Shown one piece after another: positions 1 to 5,772 of a stretch of 11,944 nucleotides of DNA. Source of the DNA: Cellvibrionaceae bacterium. GTDB lineage: Bacteria > Pseudomonadota > Gammaproteobacteria > Pseudomonadales > Cellvibrionaceae. Position 1 is the stretch's first letter. Each line of letters starts with the position of its first letter. The DNA is taken from assembly GCA_021151615.1 (NCBI GenBank), contig JAGKXA010000139.1, forward strand, positions 1 to 11,944, in the 5' to 3' direction. A program made the translations under genes and the position numbers. The notes under the pieces were generated by a model that saw only the letters and a program-made list of their open reading frames with translations, had not been told where the DNA came from and did not search any database.

Positions 1-4
1 GCTT

Positions 5-715
5 ATGTCCCAGTTGTATCCGGCACTATTGCTTCGCCGCTATAAACGCTTTTTGGCAGATATTCGCCTTGCTGATGGCCGCGAGCTGACCATTCACTGT
101 CCCAACACCGGCTCCATGAAAAATTGTGTGTTGCCTGAAAGCCCTTGCTGGTACTCGGTGAGCGAGAGCAAAACACGCAAGTATCCCCAAACCCTGGAAT
201 TGGTGACCACACCGGGAAATCATCTGGCCGGAATCAATACGGCGCGTGCCAATGAGTTGGTGGAATTGGCAATTACTGCGGGTGTGATCGGAGAGTTACA
301 GGGTTATGTCTCACTGAAACGGGAGCAGGTTTATGGTCGGGAAAAATCGCGCATTGATTTTTTATTAAATGAAAACTCCGCCGATGCACGCCTGTGTTAT
401 GTGGAAGTAAAAAATGTGACCTTGATGGAAGCGGAGGGTGAAGGATTTTTCCCTGATGCAGTGAGCGAACGGGGCAGCAAGCATTTGCGTGAGTTGATGG
501 AAATGGTGAAGCAGGGACACCGGGCGGTATTATTTTTTTGCGTACAGCACACCGGGATTAAATCGGTGCGACCTGCCGATCATATCGATGAGTTGTACGG
601 CACCTCCTTGCGTGAGGCCATTGCTGCGGGTGTTGAGGTAGTTGCCTATGCAGCAGAAATTCTGCCGCAGAACAATCTAATCGCACTGGCTCATTCTTTA
701 CCGATAGAGGTTTGA
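5..715 (+). CDS. sfsA: SfsA family protein (sugar fermentation stimulation protein homologue)
   Basis: The 236-residue product matches the SfsA family over its whole length; E. coli SfsA has 234 residues. Recognisable blocks are RRYKRFLADI (residues 11-20), HCPNTGSMKNC (31-41), SRIDFLL (115-121), CYVEVKNVTL (131-140) and FFPDAVSERGSKHLREL (148-164). D118, E134 and K136 form the D...ExK arrangement typical of the PD-(D/E)xK nuclease-like fold. In E. coli, SfsA binds DNA and was found through increased maltose utilisation; its biochemical role remains unsettled. Only four bases precede the ATG and the codon before it is open, so a start a few codons further left, outside the window, cannot be excluded. 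E. coli SfsA has about three more residues before the RYKRF block. The last 25 bp overlap the convergent eamA-type gene. Confidence 0.93.
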   Translation: MSQLYPALLLRRYKRFLADIRLADGRELTIHCPNTGSMKNCVLPESPCWYSVSESKTRKYPQTLELVTTPGNHLAGINTARANELVELAITAGVIGELQGYVSLKREQVYGREKSRIDFLLNENSADARLCYVEVKNVTLMEAEGEGFFPDAVSERGSKHLRELMEMVKQGHRAVLFFCVQHTGIKSVRPADHIDELYGTSLREAIAAGVEVVAYAAEILPQNNLIALAHSLPIEV

Positions 716-1632
716 GCGGTTTTTGCACCTGAGTTGACGACAGCCACAGCACCAAGAATTAATAAAGTGGCGCTGAGTTCCGGCCAGCCGGGTTGCTCAC
801 CCAACAATAAAATGCCGGAAATAACACCAATTAATGGAGTGATCAGCGACGAGAGTGAAGACACGCTTACCGGCACCAGGCTAACCAGACGTACCCAGGC
901 CCAGTAGCAAAACATAAAGGCAATAAACACGTTGTAAACCACGCCCCAAAGCACCAGCGTCGAAGGCATTTTTTTTGGCGGGCCATCAATTAAAACCGCG
1001 GCGATCAAAATTGGAATACTGGCTAGCAATAACAACCAACCGGTCAGGGCTACGCTGTGCATTGGGATTTGCCAGCGTTTCATCATCACGGTTCCTGCGC
1101 CCCAGCTCCAGGCCGCCACAACCATAAACACTGCGCCCATGAGTAAATCGTGATTGAGCGGTCCGCCAAACCAGCTCAGCAGGGTTTCACTCAGCAATGC
1201 CAATACCCCGCCGCTGCCCAGCAGCAGGGCGATACCAACGCGCGCAGTAAATTTATCCTTGAGTACCCAGATGGATAACAATACTGCCCAGATTGGCATG
1301 GTGTAGCCCAATAATGCAGAGCGCCCGGCGGGCAATAAACTCAAACCGTAAGTGGCAAAAATATTCCAACCGATAATATTAAACGCACAAACCCAGATGA
1401 CCTTTTGCATGTAGTCGCGCGGGATTTTCAGTGTGAGTCCTGAGGCGCGCGCCAGGCCGAGAATTCCCAATCCGCCCAGGAATAAGCAAAACCCGCGAAA
1501 ACTCAACGGCGGAATTTCTTGCAGAATAAATTTCATGATGGGCCAATTAATGCCCCAGCCAATGGCCATACCAACTAACAACAAAATGCCTTCGGCAGAA
1601 AGGCGAGAGGGGGACGGGCTAGGCATGGGCAT
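691..1632 (-). CDS. DMT superfamily transporter, EamA domain
   Basis: This is an integral inner-membrane protein of about 313 residues with roughly ten hydrophobic segments in two EamA-type halves, the usual size and layout of drug/metabolite transporters. The first half begins with AEGILLLVGMAIGWGINWPIMKF, close to the N-terminus. The second half ends with VPVSVSSLSSLITPLIGVISG and a final hydrophobic helix. The family exports or imports small metabolites and amino acids, and the sequence does not reveal the substrate. I chose the ATG at 1632. A second ATG at 1626 is equally possible, and neither has a strong Shine-Dalgarno sequence. An open extension to a TTG at 1707 encodes a low-complexity stretch that crosses a strong hairpin and is unlikely to be translated. 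The gene ends inside the 3' end of sfsA on the other strand. Confidence 0.88.
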   Translation of the reverse strand: MPMPSPSPSRLSAEGILLLVGMAIGWGINWPIMKFILQEIPPLSFRGFCLFLGGLGILGLARASGLTLKIPRDYMQKVIWVCAFNIIGWNIFATYGLSLLPAGRSALLGYTMPIWAVLLSIWVLKDKFTARVGIALLLGSGGVLALLSETLLSWFGGPLNHDLLMGAVFMVVAAWSWGAGTVMMKRWQIPMHSVALTGWLLLLASIPILIAAVLIDGPPKKMPSTLVLWGVVYNVFIAFMFCYWAWVRLVSLVPVSVSSLSSLITPLIGVISGILLLGEQPGWPELSATLLILGAVAVVNSGAKTAQTSIGKE

Positions 1633-1671
1633 CACTCGGGCAGGGCCATTTACATCAACGGAAAGACAACA

Positions 1672-1698
1672 ACTGTGAGCTCCGGGGGAGCCCACAGT
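1672..1698 (-). terminator. Hairpin with T-rich tail between the lipoprotein gene and the eamA-type gene
   Basis: Read on the minus strand, ACTGTG-G-GCTCC and GGAGC-T-CACAGT form a continuous 12-bp stem, including one G-U pair, around a CCC loop. A T-rich stretch (TGTTGTCTTT) follows. On the plus strand the same position is an A/C mismatch, so the structure favours minus-strand RNA. It could end transcription of the lipoprotein gene or act as a leader hairpin of the eamA-type gene. Confidence 0.55.
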
Positions 1699-1709
1699 AC
1701 ACGCCAAAA

Positions 1710-1738
1710 ATAAAACACTAAAAATAGATGTTAGTTAA
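1710..1738 (-). promoter_or_regulatory. Possible sigma-70 promoter for the eamA-type gene
   Basis: On the minus strand TTAACT (1733-1738, 4/6 to the -35 consensus) and TTTTAT (1710-1715, 4/6 to the -10 consensus) are separated by 17 bp. The predicted transcript would start around 1703 and place the 1672-1698 hairpin at its extreme 5' end. The region is AT-rich, so a chance match is quite possible. Confidence 0.3.
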
Positions 1739-1739
1739 A

Positions 1740-2285
1740 TTACCTGGCGACGGTTTGCGGTGGAAACTGTTGCAATAATTGCGTAAAAGTTTCACGCAAT
1801 TTATTTTCTGCCTTGAGGGAAAAATTAATCAGCGGGATTCCTTCGGCGGTGCCGCGCCAGATCAGCGTATTGGATTGTGCCTGGGTGATGTCCACGACAA
1901 TCACACCTTCCTGCTTACCTTGACCCAACAATTTTCCGGTGCCCAGGCCAATGCTGCCGTGGCGCCCCACCGGCATGCCTATACCGATTCCAATACTGGT
2001 ATTGCCACCACTGCTAACGCGCGAAAAAACTTGCAGATCCAGGAGCAAATCCGGCGCTGAATCGCTGGGGGTAAAACCTTGTGCGCGCAGTTGCGCATCA
2101 GCCAATTGTTGCAGGAGGTTTTTATCGGTTCCACCAATATCAACAGTGGTGCTGCGCCACTGATAAGTTTTCAGGTTATTGAAATCGGTGCCGGATTTGA
2201 AATCATCGCCATAGCGAATTTGGGCACAAGCACTGAGTAACGTCACGGCTGCGATTGCCAGTAAACGAGAAATTGCTGACTTCAT
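1740..2285 (-). CDS. DUF4136 domain lipoprotein
   Basis: This 181-residue protein starts with a lipoprotein signal peptide. It has Lys2 and Arg7, a hydrophobic core at about residues 8-18, and the lipobox L17-S18-A19-C20. The residue after the lipidated Cys is Ala, not Asp, so the outer membrane is the expected destination. The mature part fits DUF4136: an early FKSGTDFNNLKTYQW block (residues 30-44), a DLLLDLQV strand (79-86), a Gly/Ser-rich middle (about 92-125) and a C-terminal VVDI...LIWRGTAEG block. The function of the family is unknown. The start is secure: GGAGGA (2293-2298) lies seven bases upstream of the ATG, and a TATAAT box precedes it. The gene is divergent from uppP. Confidence 0.88.
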   Translation of the reverse strand: MKSAISRLLAIAAVTLLSACAQIRYGDDFKSGTDFNNLKTYQWRSTTVDIGGTDKNLLQQLADAQLRAQGFTPSDSAPDLLLDLQVFSRVSSGGNTSIGIGIGMPVGRHGSIGLGTGKLLGQGKQEGVIVVDITQAQSNTLIWRGTAEGIPLINFSLKAENKLRETFTQLLQQFPPQTVAR

Positions 2286-2314
2286 GAATCTGTCCTCCAG
2301 AGACGGTAGAAGGG

Positions 2315-2346
2315 ATTATAACCCAGTGCTGCCCAACTTATGGGCA
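2315..2346 (-). promoter_or_regulatory. Promoter of the DUF4136 gene with overlapping 17-bp dyad
   Basis: A perfect -10 box TATAAT (2315-2320, minus strand) lies 29 bp upstream of the lipoprotein ATG. No good -35 hexamer is found 16-18 bp further up. That position is instead occupied by a perfect inverted repeat, TGCCCA-N5-TGGGCA (2330-2346). A symmetric protein-binding site overlapping the -35 would suit an activator or a repressor. The -10 is seen directly; the operator role is inference. Confidence 0.5.
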
Positions 2347-2371
2347 CAGAGTTTGCAAACCTTGTGGAACT

Positions 2372-2394
2372 GGCGCAGACTGCGCCGCGTTTTT
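2372..2394 (+). terminator. Terminator-like hairpin in the uppP leader
   Basis: GGCGCA (2372-2377) and TGCGCC (2381-2386) form a perfect 6-bp GC-rich stem around GAC, followed after GCG by TTTTT (2390-2394). It sits 17 bp before the uppP start codon. No plus-strand gene ends just upstream, so it may be an attenuator or a leader structure instead of an ordinary gene-end terminator. Confidence 0.35.
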
Positions 2395-2410
2395 CTTGAT
2401 CCGGGAGTTG

Positions 2411-3238
2411 ATGGTGGATTTTTTACTGATTATTAAAGCGATTGTACTTGGGTTGGTGGAAGGCCTTACTGAATTCTTGCCCATCTCCAGTACCGGGCAT
2501 TTGATTGTAGTGGCGGACTTGATCAATTTTCACAATGACGGCCGCGTGTTTGAAATTGCAATTCAGTTAGGTGCAATCCTGGCGGTAGTGGTGGAATACC
2601 GTCAAAAATTTATCAGTGTAGCCCTGGGTATGTTTAGTGATACCAAGGCGCAGCGCTTTATCGCCAATTTGTTAATCGCATTTTTGCCAGCGGCAATTTT
2701 TGGGGTGCTGTTTATTTCAATTATCAAAACTTATTTGTTTAACCCCTTGAGCGTGGCCACCATGTTAATTCTCGGTGGCATAGTTATTCTCTGGGCGGAG
2801 CGTCGCACCCATCAGGTTCGCGTACATAATGTGGATGACATGAACTGGAAGGATGCGCTTAAGGTGGGATTGTTTCAGGTGGTATCCATGGTCCCGGGCA
2901 CCTCGCGTTCGGGGGCAACAATCATCGGCGGATTATTTATTGGCCTGGATCGTAAGGTCGCTGCAGAATTTTCATTTTTTCTCGCCGTGCCGACCATGTT
3001 TGCGGCAACCTTTTACGACATTTACAAGCACCGCGATTTATTACATGCCAGCGACTTGCCCATGTTTGCCGCGGGATTTATCACCGCCTTTTTTGCCGCA
3101 TGGCTGGCAGTGAGAACCCTGGTGCGTTTTGTGGCTAATCACACCTACGAAATTTTTGCCTGGTATCGTATTGCTTTTGGTTTAGTGATTTTGATTACTG
3201 CTTATACGGGCGTGGTGAGTTGGAGTGGCGTTGAATAA
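2411..3238 (+). CDS. uppP: Undecaprenyl-diphosphatase UppP (BacA)
   Basis: This membrane phosphatase converts undecaprenyl diphosphate to the monophosphate, regenerating the lipid carrier for peptidoglycan and other envelope polymers; overexpression of the family gives bacitracin resistance. Both family motifs are intact. The first is E17-GLT-E21-FLPISSTGH30, holding the catalytic ExxxE and conserved His. The second is P162-GTSRSGAT170, with the conserved Ser and Arg. The 275-residue length and multiple hydrophobic segments are normal. I chose the ATG at 2411. GGGAG (2403-2407) is only three bases upstream of it but six from an in-frame GTG at 2414, so the GTG could be the real start. The gene is monocistronic here and converges on the DUF971 gene 22 bp downstream, with no obvious terminator between them. 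Confidence 0.95.
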   Translation: MVDFLLIIKAIVLGLVEGLTEFLPISSTGHLIVVADLINFHNDGRVFEIAIQLGAILAVVVEYRQKFISVALGMFSDTKAQRFIANLLIAFLPAAIFGVLFISIIKTYLFNPLSVATMLILGGIVILWAERRTHQVRVHNVDDMNWKDALKVGLFQVVSMVPGTSRSGATIIGGLFIGLDRKVAAEFSFFLAVPTMFAATFYDIYKHRDLLHASDLPMFAAGFITAFFAAWLAVRTLVRFVANHTYEIFAWYRIAFGLVILITAYTGVVSWSGVE

Positions 3239-3260
3239 TTCGCTAGTCAAGCGCTTTCAC

Positions 3261-3659
3261 CTAATCAATAAATTTCACGACACTGGTATCTTTCTCCCGA
3301 CTTTTGCCAGCGTCGTGTAATTTGTGCAAGTATTCACTCCACAGTTGTTCCTGATTTTTCCCCAGGTCGTAAAAATAACTCCAGGTAAAAATGCCGCTGT
3401 CGTGGCCATCGCTAAAAATTAATTTGAGCGCGTAGTTGCCCGCGCGCTCAATGCCGGTGATAGCGACATCTTTCTTGCCAAATTGCAGCACTTCCTGCCC
3501 AGGGCCATGGCCTTTGACTTCGGCGCTGGGTGAGTACACACGCAGGAATTCGGCGGGCAATAGAAATTGCTCGCCATCAAAATGCAATTCCAGCTGTTGC
3601 GATTGCTTATGCAATTTGATCTTGCTGGGCAGTTTGTTGTTATGGGCTTGCTCGCTCAT
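3261..3659 (-). CDS. DUF971 / gamma-butyrobetaine hydroxylase-like N-terminal domain protein
   Basis: This 132-residue soluble protein matches the DUF971 family, which resembles the N-terminal domain of gamma-butyrobetaine hydroxylases. Typical blocks are LPAEFLRVYSPSAEVKGHG (residues 34-52) and FSDGHDSGIFTWSYFYDLG (82-100). The catalytic oxygenase domain of true hydroxylases is absent. Its role is not known; the family has been associated with Fe-S or metal contexts in some proteins, but nothing here proves that. Its ATG overlaps the hslU stop codon by one base (TAATG), and no independent ribosome-binding site is evident. Translational coupling to hslU and co-induction with the HslVU protease are therefore likely. 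It is the last gene of the minus-strand block. Confidence 0.88.
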   Translation of the reverse strand: MSEQAHNNKLPSKIKLHKQSQQLELHFDGEQFLLPAEFLRVYSPSAEVKGHGPGQEVLQFGKKDVAITGIERAGNYALKLIFSDGHDSGIFTWSYFYDLGKNQEQLWSEYLHKLHDAGKSREKDTSVVKFID

Positions 3660-4981
3660 TAGAGAATATACCGGCTCAAGTCTTCGTTTTTCGCCAGCTC
3701 CCCCAAGTGTTTCTCAACATAATCGGCATTGATTTCCACTGAGTTGCTGCCATTGCCCGCGTCAAAAGAAACATCTTCCAATAAGCGCTCCAGAATCGTG
3801 TGCAAACGGCGTGCGCCAATATTTTCGGTGCGTTCATTCACATCAAATGCTGTTTCGGCAATGCGACGAATACCGTCTTTGGTAAAGGAAATCTCCACCC
3901 CTTCGGTTTTAAGCAGCGCTTGCTGTTGTTCAGTCAGCGATGCTTTGGGTTCGGTGAGGATGCGTTCAAAATCATCCGGTGTCAGTGCTTGCAACTCCAC
4001 GCGAATCGGCAAGCGCCCTTGCAATTCCGGAATCAAATCCGAGGGTTTGCTCAAGTGAAATGCGCCGGAAGTGATAAACAAAATATGATCGGTTTTGATC
4101 ATGCCGTGCTTGGTGGAAACCGTGCAGCCTTCAATTAAGGGTAATAGGTCGCGCTGAACACCTTCGCGCGACACGTCGGCGCCGTTCACATTGCCGCGTC
4201 GTGCAACTTTGTCAATTTCGTCGATGAAGACAATGCCGTTTTGCTCAGCCGCTTCTATGGCTTGGGCTTTGATATCTTCTTCACTCACCAATTTCGCCGC
4301 TTCTTCATCCTGCAATTGCTTGAAGGCTTTTTTAACGGTGATTTTGGTTTTTTTGGTTTTGTCGCGCCCCAGCGATGAAAACATGCTTTGCAATTGGCTG
4401 GTCATTTCTTCCATACCTGGGGGGGCCATTATTTCTACGCCGATAGGTGTAGCCGCAAGGTCAATTTCAATTTCTTTATCGTCCAGATCCCCTTCGCGCA
4501 ATTTTTTGCGGAAAATCTGGCGTGTGCCTGATTCGTGTTTGCTTTCTTCGGCAGATAAATCGCGTGCTGGTGGCAGCAGTGCATCCAGAATGCGATCTTC
4601 GGCTGCTTCGGCTGCGCGATGCTGCACGGCTTTAACCGCTTGCTCGCGGCGCATTTTAATCGCGACGTCAACCAGGTCGCGAATAATAGATTCCACATCG
4701 CGGCCAACGTAACCGACTTCAGTAAATTTAGTGGCTTCCACTTTAATAAAAGGTGCGTTGGCCAGTTTCGCCAGACGGCGTGCAATTTCGGTTTTACCCA
4801 CACCGGTTGGGCCAATCATTAAAATATTTTTCGGTGTGATTTCATTGCGCATTTCAGCAGCGACTTGCATGCGACGCCAGCGGTTACGTAACGCAATCGC
4901 AACCGCGCGTTTGGCGTTTTGTTGGCCGACAATATGTTTATCCAATTCATGCACGATTTCGCGCGGGGTCATAGAAGACAT
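3659..4981 (-). CDS. hslU: HslU, AAA+ unfoldase subunit of the HslVU (ClpYQ) protease
   Basis: HslU forms a hexameric ring that unfolds proteins and feeds them to HslV using ATP. The 440-residue length agrees with E. coli (443). Visible elements in order are: MTPREIVHELDKHIVGQ at the start; Walker A GPTGVGKT (57-64); the pore loop GYVG (90-93); the charged intermediate domain (about 110-240); Walker B VFIDEID with D254/E255; sensor 1 ITSGAF (303-308); a candidate arginine finger R323 in LQGRLPIR; and sensor 2 GARR (389-392). The conserved C-terminal tail EDLSRYIL, which inserts into HslV, is complete. The open frame extends upstream to 5014, but homology fixes the start at the ATG of MSSMTPREIV. 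The ribosome-binding site is weak (AAGAG). The gene follows hslV after an unusually long 131-bp gap. Confidence 0.97.
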   Translation of the reverse strand: MSSMTPREIVHELDKHIVGQQNAKRAVAIALRNRWRRMQVAAEMRNEITPKNILMIGPTGVGKTEIARRLAKLANAPFIKVEATKFTEVGYVGRDVESIIRDLVDVAIKMRREQAVKAVQHRAAEAAEDRILDALLPPARDLSAEESKHESGTRQIFRKKLREGDLDDKEIEIDLAATPIGVEIMAPPGMEEMTSQLQSMFSSLGRDKTKKTKITVKKAFKQLQDEEAAKLVSEEDIKAQAIEAAEQNGIVFIDEIDKVARRGNVNGADVSREGVQRDLLPLIEGCTVSTKHGMIKTDHILFITSGAFHLSKPSDLIPELQGRLPIRVELQALTPDDFERILTEPKASLTEQQQALLKTEGVEISFTKDGIRRIAETAFDVNERTENIGARRLHTILERLLEDVSFDAGNGSNSVEINADYVEKHLGELAKNEDLSRYIL

Positions 4982-5029
4982 AAAAAACTCTTGGGTAGCC
5001 CGCATGGAGTGCAACGGAATGCGGGGTGG

Positions 5030-5070
5030 TTTATCAAATGGGTAGATTTATCAAAGGGTTGATTGTCAAA
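5030..5070 (-). promoter_or_regulatory. Direct repeat and candidate internal promoter between hslV and hslU
   Basis: On the minus strand a consensus -35 TTGACA (about 5064-5069) is followed 17 bp later by a poor -10 (TCTACC). Within and after it lies a perfect 9-bp direct repeat, TTTGATAAA, at 5047-5055 and 5030-5038, spaced at 17 bp. Either an hslU-proximal promoter or a protein-binding repeat is possible. The repeats are seen directly; any function is inferred. Confidence 0.3.
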
Positions 5071-5078
5071 TAAGAATT

Positions 5079-5105
5079 CCCGTATTTCGCCAGGCTCCAT
5101 ACGGG
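5079..5105 (-). repeat. 7-bp stem-loop just after hslV
   Basis: CCCGTAT and ATACGGG form a perfect inverted repeat around a 13-base loop, starting eight bases after the hslV stop codon. No T-tract follows directly on the minus strand (AATTCTTATTTG comes next). An RNA processing or stabilising hairpin in the hslVU mRNA fits better than a strong terminator. Confidence 0.4.
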
Positions 5106-5112
5106 CTACGTT

Positions 5113-5637
5113 TTAATAATCCAACACCTCAATGGTATGATTCTGGTTGGTGAAGACACAAATATCACCAGCGATTTTCAAACCTTTTTCCACAATGCTG
5201 CGCGCATCCAGTGAAGTATTTTCCAGTAATGCACGTGCAGCGGCTTGTGCATAATTGCCACCGGAACCAATCGCAATCAAATCATCTTCGGGTTGGATTA
5301 CGTCGCCATTGCCAGTAATGATTAACGAGGCCTCTTTATCGGCTACAGCCAGCAATGCCTCCAAACGGCGCAGGCTGCGATCCGTTCGCCAGTCTTTGGC
5401 GAGCTCAACGGCGGCGCGCGTCAGTTGGCCGTTGTGGGCTTCCAGCTTGGCCTCGAAACGTTCAAATAAAGTAAATGCATCGGCGGTGCCGCCCGCGAAT
5501 CCGGCCAGCACCTGATTTTTGTACAGGCGGCGCACCTTGCGCGCATTGCCTTTCATAACAGTATTGCCAAGGGACACCTGGCCGTCGCCACCAATTACCA
5601 CCTGACCTTCGCGGCGAACAGAGAGAATCGTAGTCAC
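5113..5637 (-). CDS. hslV: HslV, peptidase subunit of the HslVU (ClpQY) protease
   Basis: HslV is the proteasome-like threonine peptidase that degrades substrates unfolded by HslU. The product is 174 residues (E. coli 176). The start is GTG at 5637. Removal of the initiator residue leaves Thr1 of the TTILSVRR sequence, which is the catalytic nucleophile, and D17 and K33 then fall at their canonical positions. AAGGA (5644-5648) is six bases upstream of this GTG, which settles the start against an open extension to 5679. Other intact blocks are GDGQVSLGNTVMKGN, AGFAGGTADAFTLFERFE, ELAKDWRTDR, ITGNGDVIQPEDDLIAIGSGG and AGDICVFTN. A sigma-32-type promoter lies directly upstream, and hslU follows. 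Confidence 0.97.
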   Translation of the reverse strand: MTTILSVRREGQVVIGGDGQVSLGNTVMKGNARKVRRLYKNQVLAGFAGGTADAFTLFERFEAKLEAHNGQLTRAAVELAKDWRTDRSLRRLEALLAVADKEASLIITGNGDVIQPEDDLIAIGSGGNYAQAAARALLENTSLDARSIVEKGLKIAGDICVFTNQNHTIEVLDY

Positions 5638-5643
5638 AGGACT

Positions 5644-5648
5644 TCCTT
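5644..5648 (-). promoter_or_regulatory. Ribosome-binding site that fixes the hslV GTG start
   Basis: AAGGA on the minus strand is separated by six bases from the GTG at 5637. This supports the non-ATG start that exposes Thr as the mature N-terminus of HslV. Confidence 0.8.
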
Positions 5649-5665
5649 TAAAGAATAAATTCAAC

Positions 5666-5682
5666 CACATGCGAAACATGTG
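5666..5682 (-). repeat. Small hairpin in the hslV 5' leader
   Basis: CACATG-TTTCG-CATGTG on the minus strand forms a perfect 6-bp stem with a five-base loop. It lies about 28 bases before the hslV start and downstream of the predicted heat-shock transcription start. A leader stem-loop has been linked to hslVU mRNA stability in E. coli; equivalence here is an inference. Confidence 0.4.
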
Positions 5683-5710
5683 CTGTGCGGTATTGCAACA
5701 GGAAATAACG

Positions 5711-5738
5711 AAATGGGGATAGGCACGGCTTTTTCAAG
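5711..5738 (-). promoter_or_regulatory. Sigma-32 (RpoH) heat-shock promoter of hslVU
   Basis: On the minus strand CTTGAAA (5732-5738) is followed after exactly 13 bp by CCCCATTT (5711-5718). This matches the classical heat-shock consensus CTTGAAA-N11-16-CCCCATNT at every specified base. Transcription would begin near 5704, giving a leader of about 67 bases before the hslV GTG. Known RpoH control of hslVU in other proteobacteria and the position between ftsN and hslV both support the call. Confidence 0.88.
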
Positions 5739-5745
5739 CAGTGCC
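5722..5745 (-). repeat. Hairpin overlapping the heat-shock -35 element
   Basis: On the minus strand GGCAC-T-GCTT / AAGC-C-GTGCC pairs around a GAAA loop: nine base pairs with one mismatch. It follows the ftsN-like stop codon by 27 bases and could act on read-through RNA from that gene. The apex contains the heat-shock -35 sequence. No good T-tract follows. Confidence 0.35.
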
Positions 5746-5772
5746 CTTGGGGTAGAAAATCAGGGGGGTGAA

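Noticed and set aside
1633..1707. N-terminal extension of the EamA transporter from a TTG at 1707
   Set aside because: The extension crosses a stable hairpin, is unlike transporter N-termini, and the family motif begins just after the ATG at 1632.
4191..4712. Plus-strand frame of 173 codons opposite hslU
   Set aside because: Ser/Arg-rich translation typical of the antisense of a conserved gene; hslU is intact on the other strand.
5638..5679. Longer hslV from an upstream ATG
   Set aside because: It would bury the catalytic Thr inside the protein; the GTG at 5637 has an excellent ribosome-binding site and exposes Thr1.
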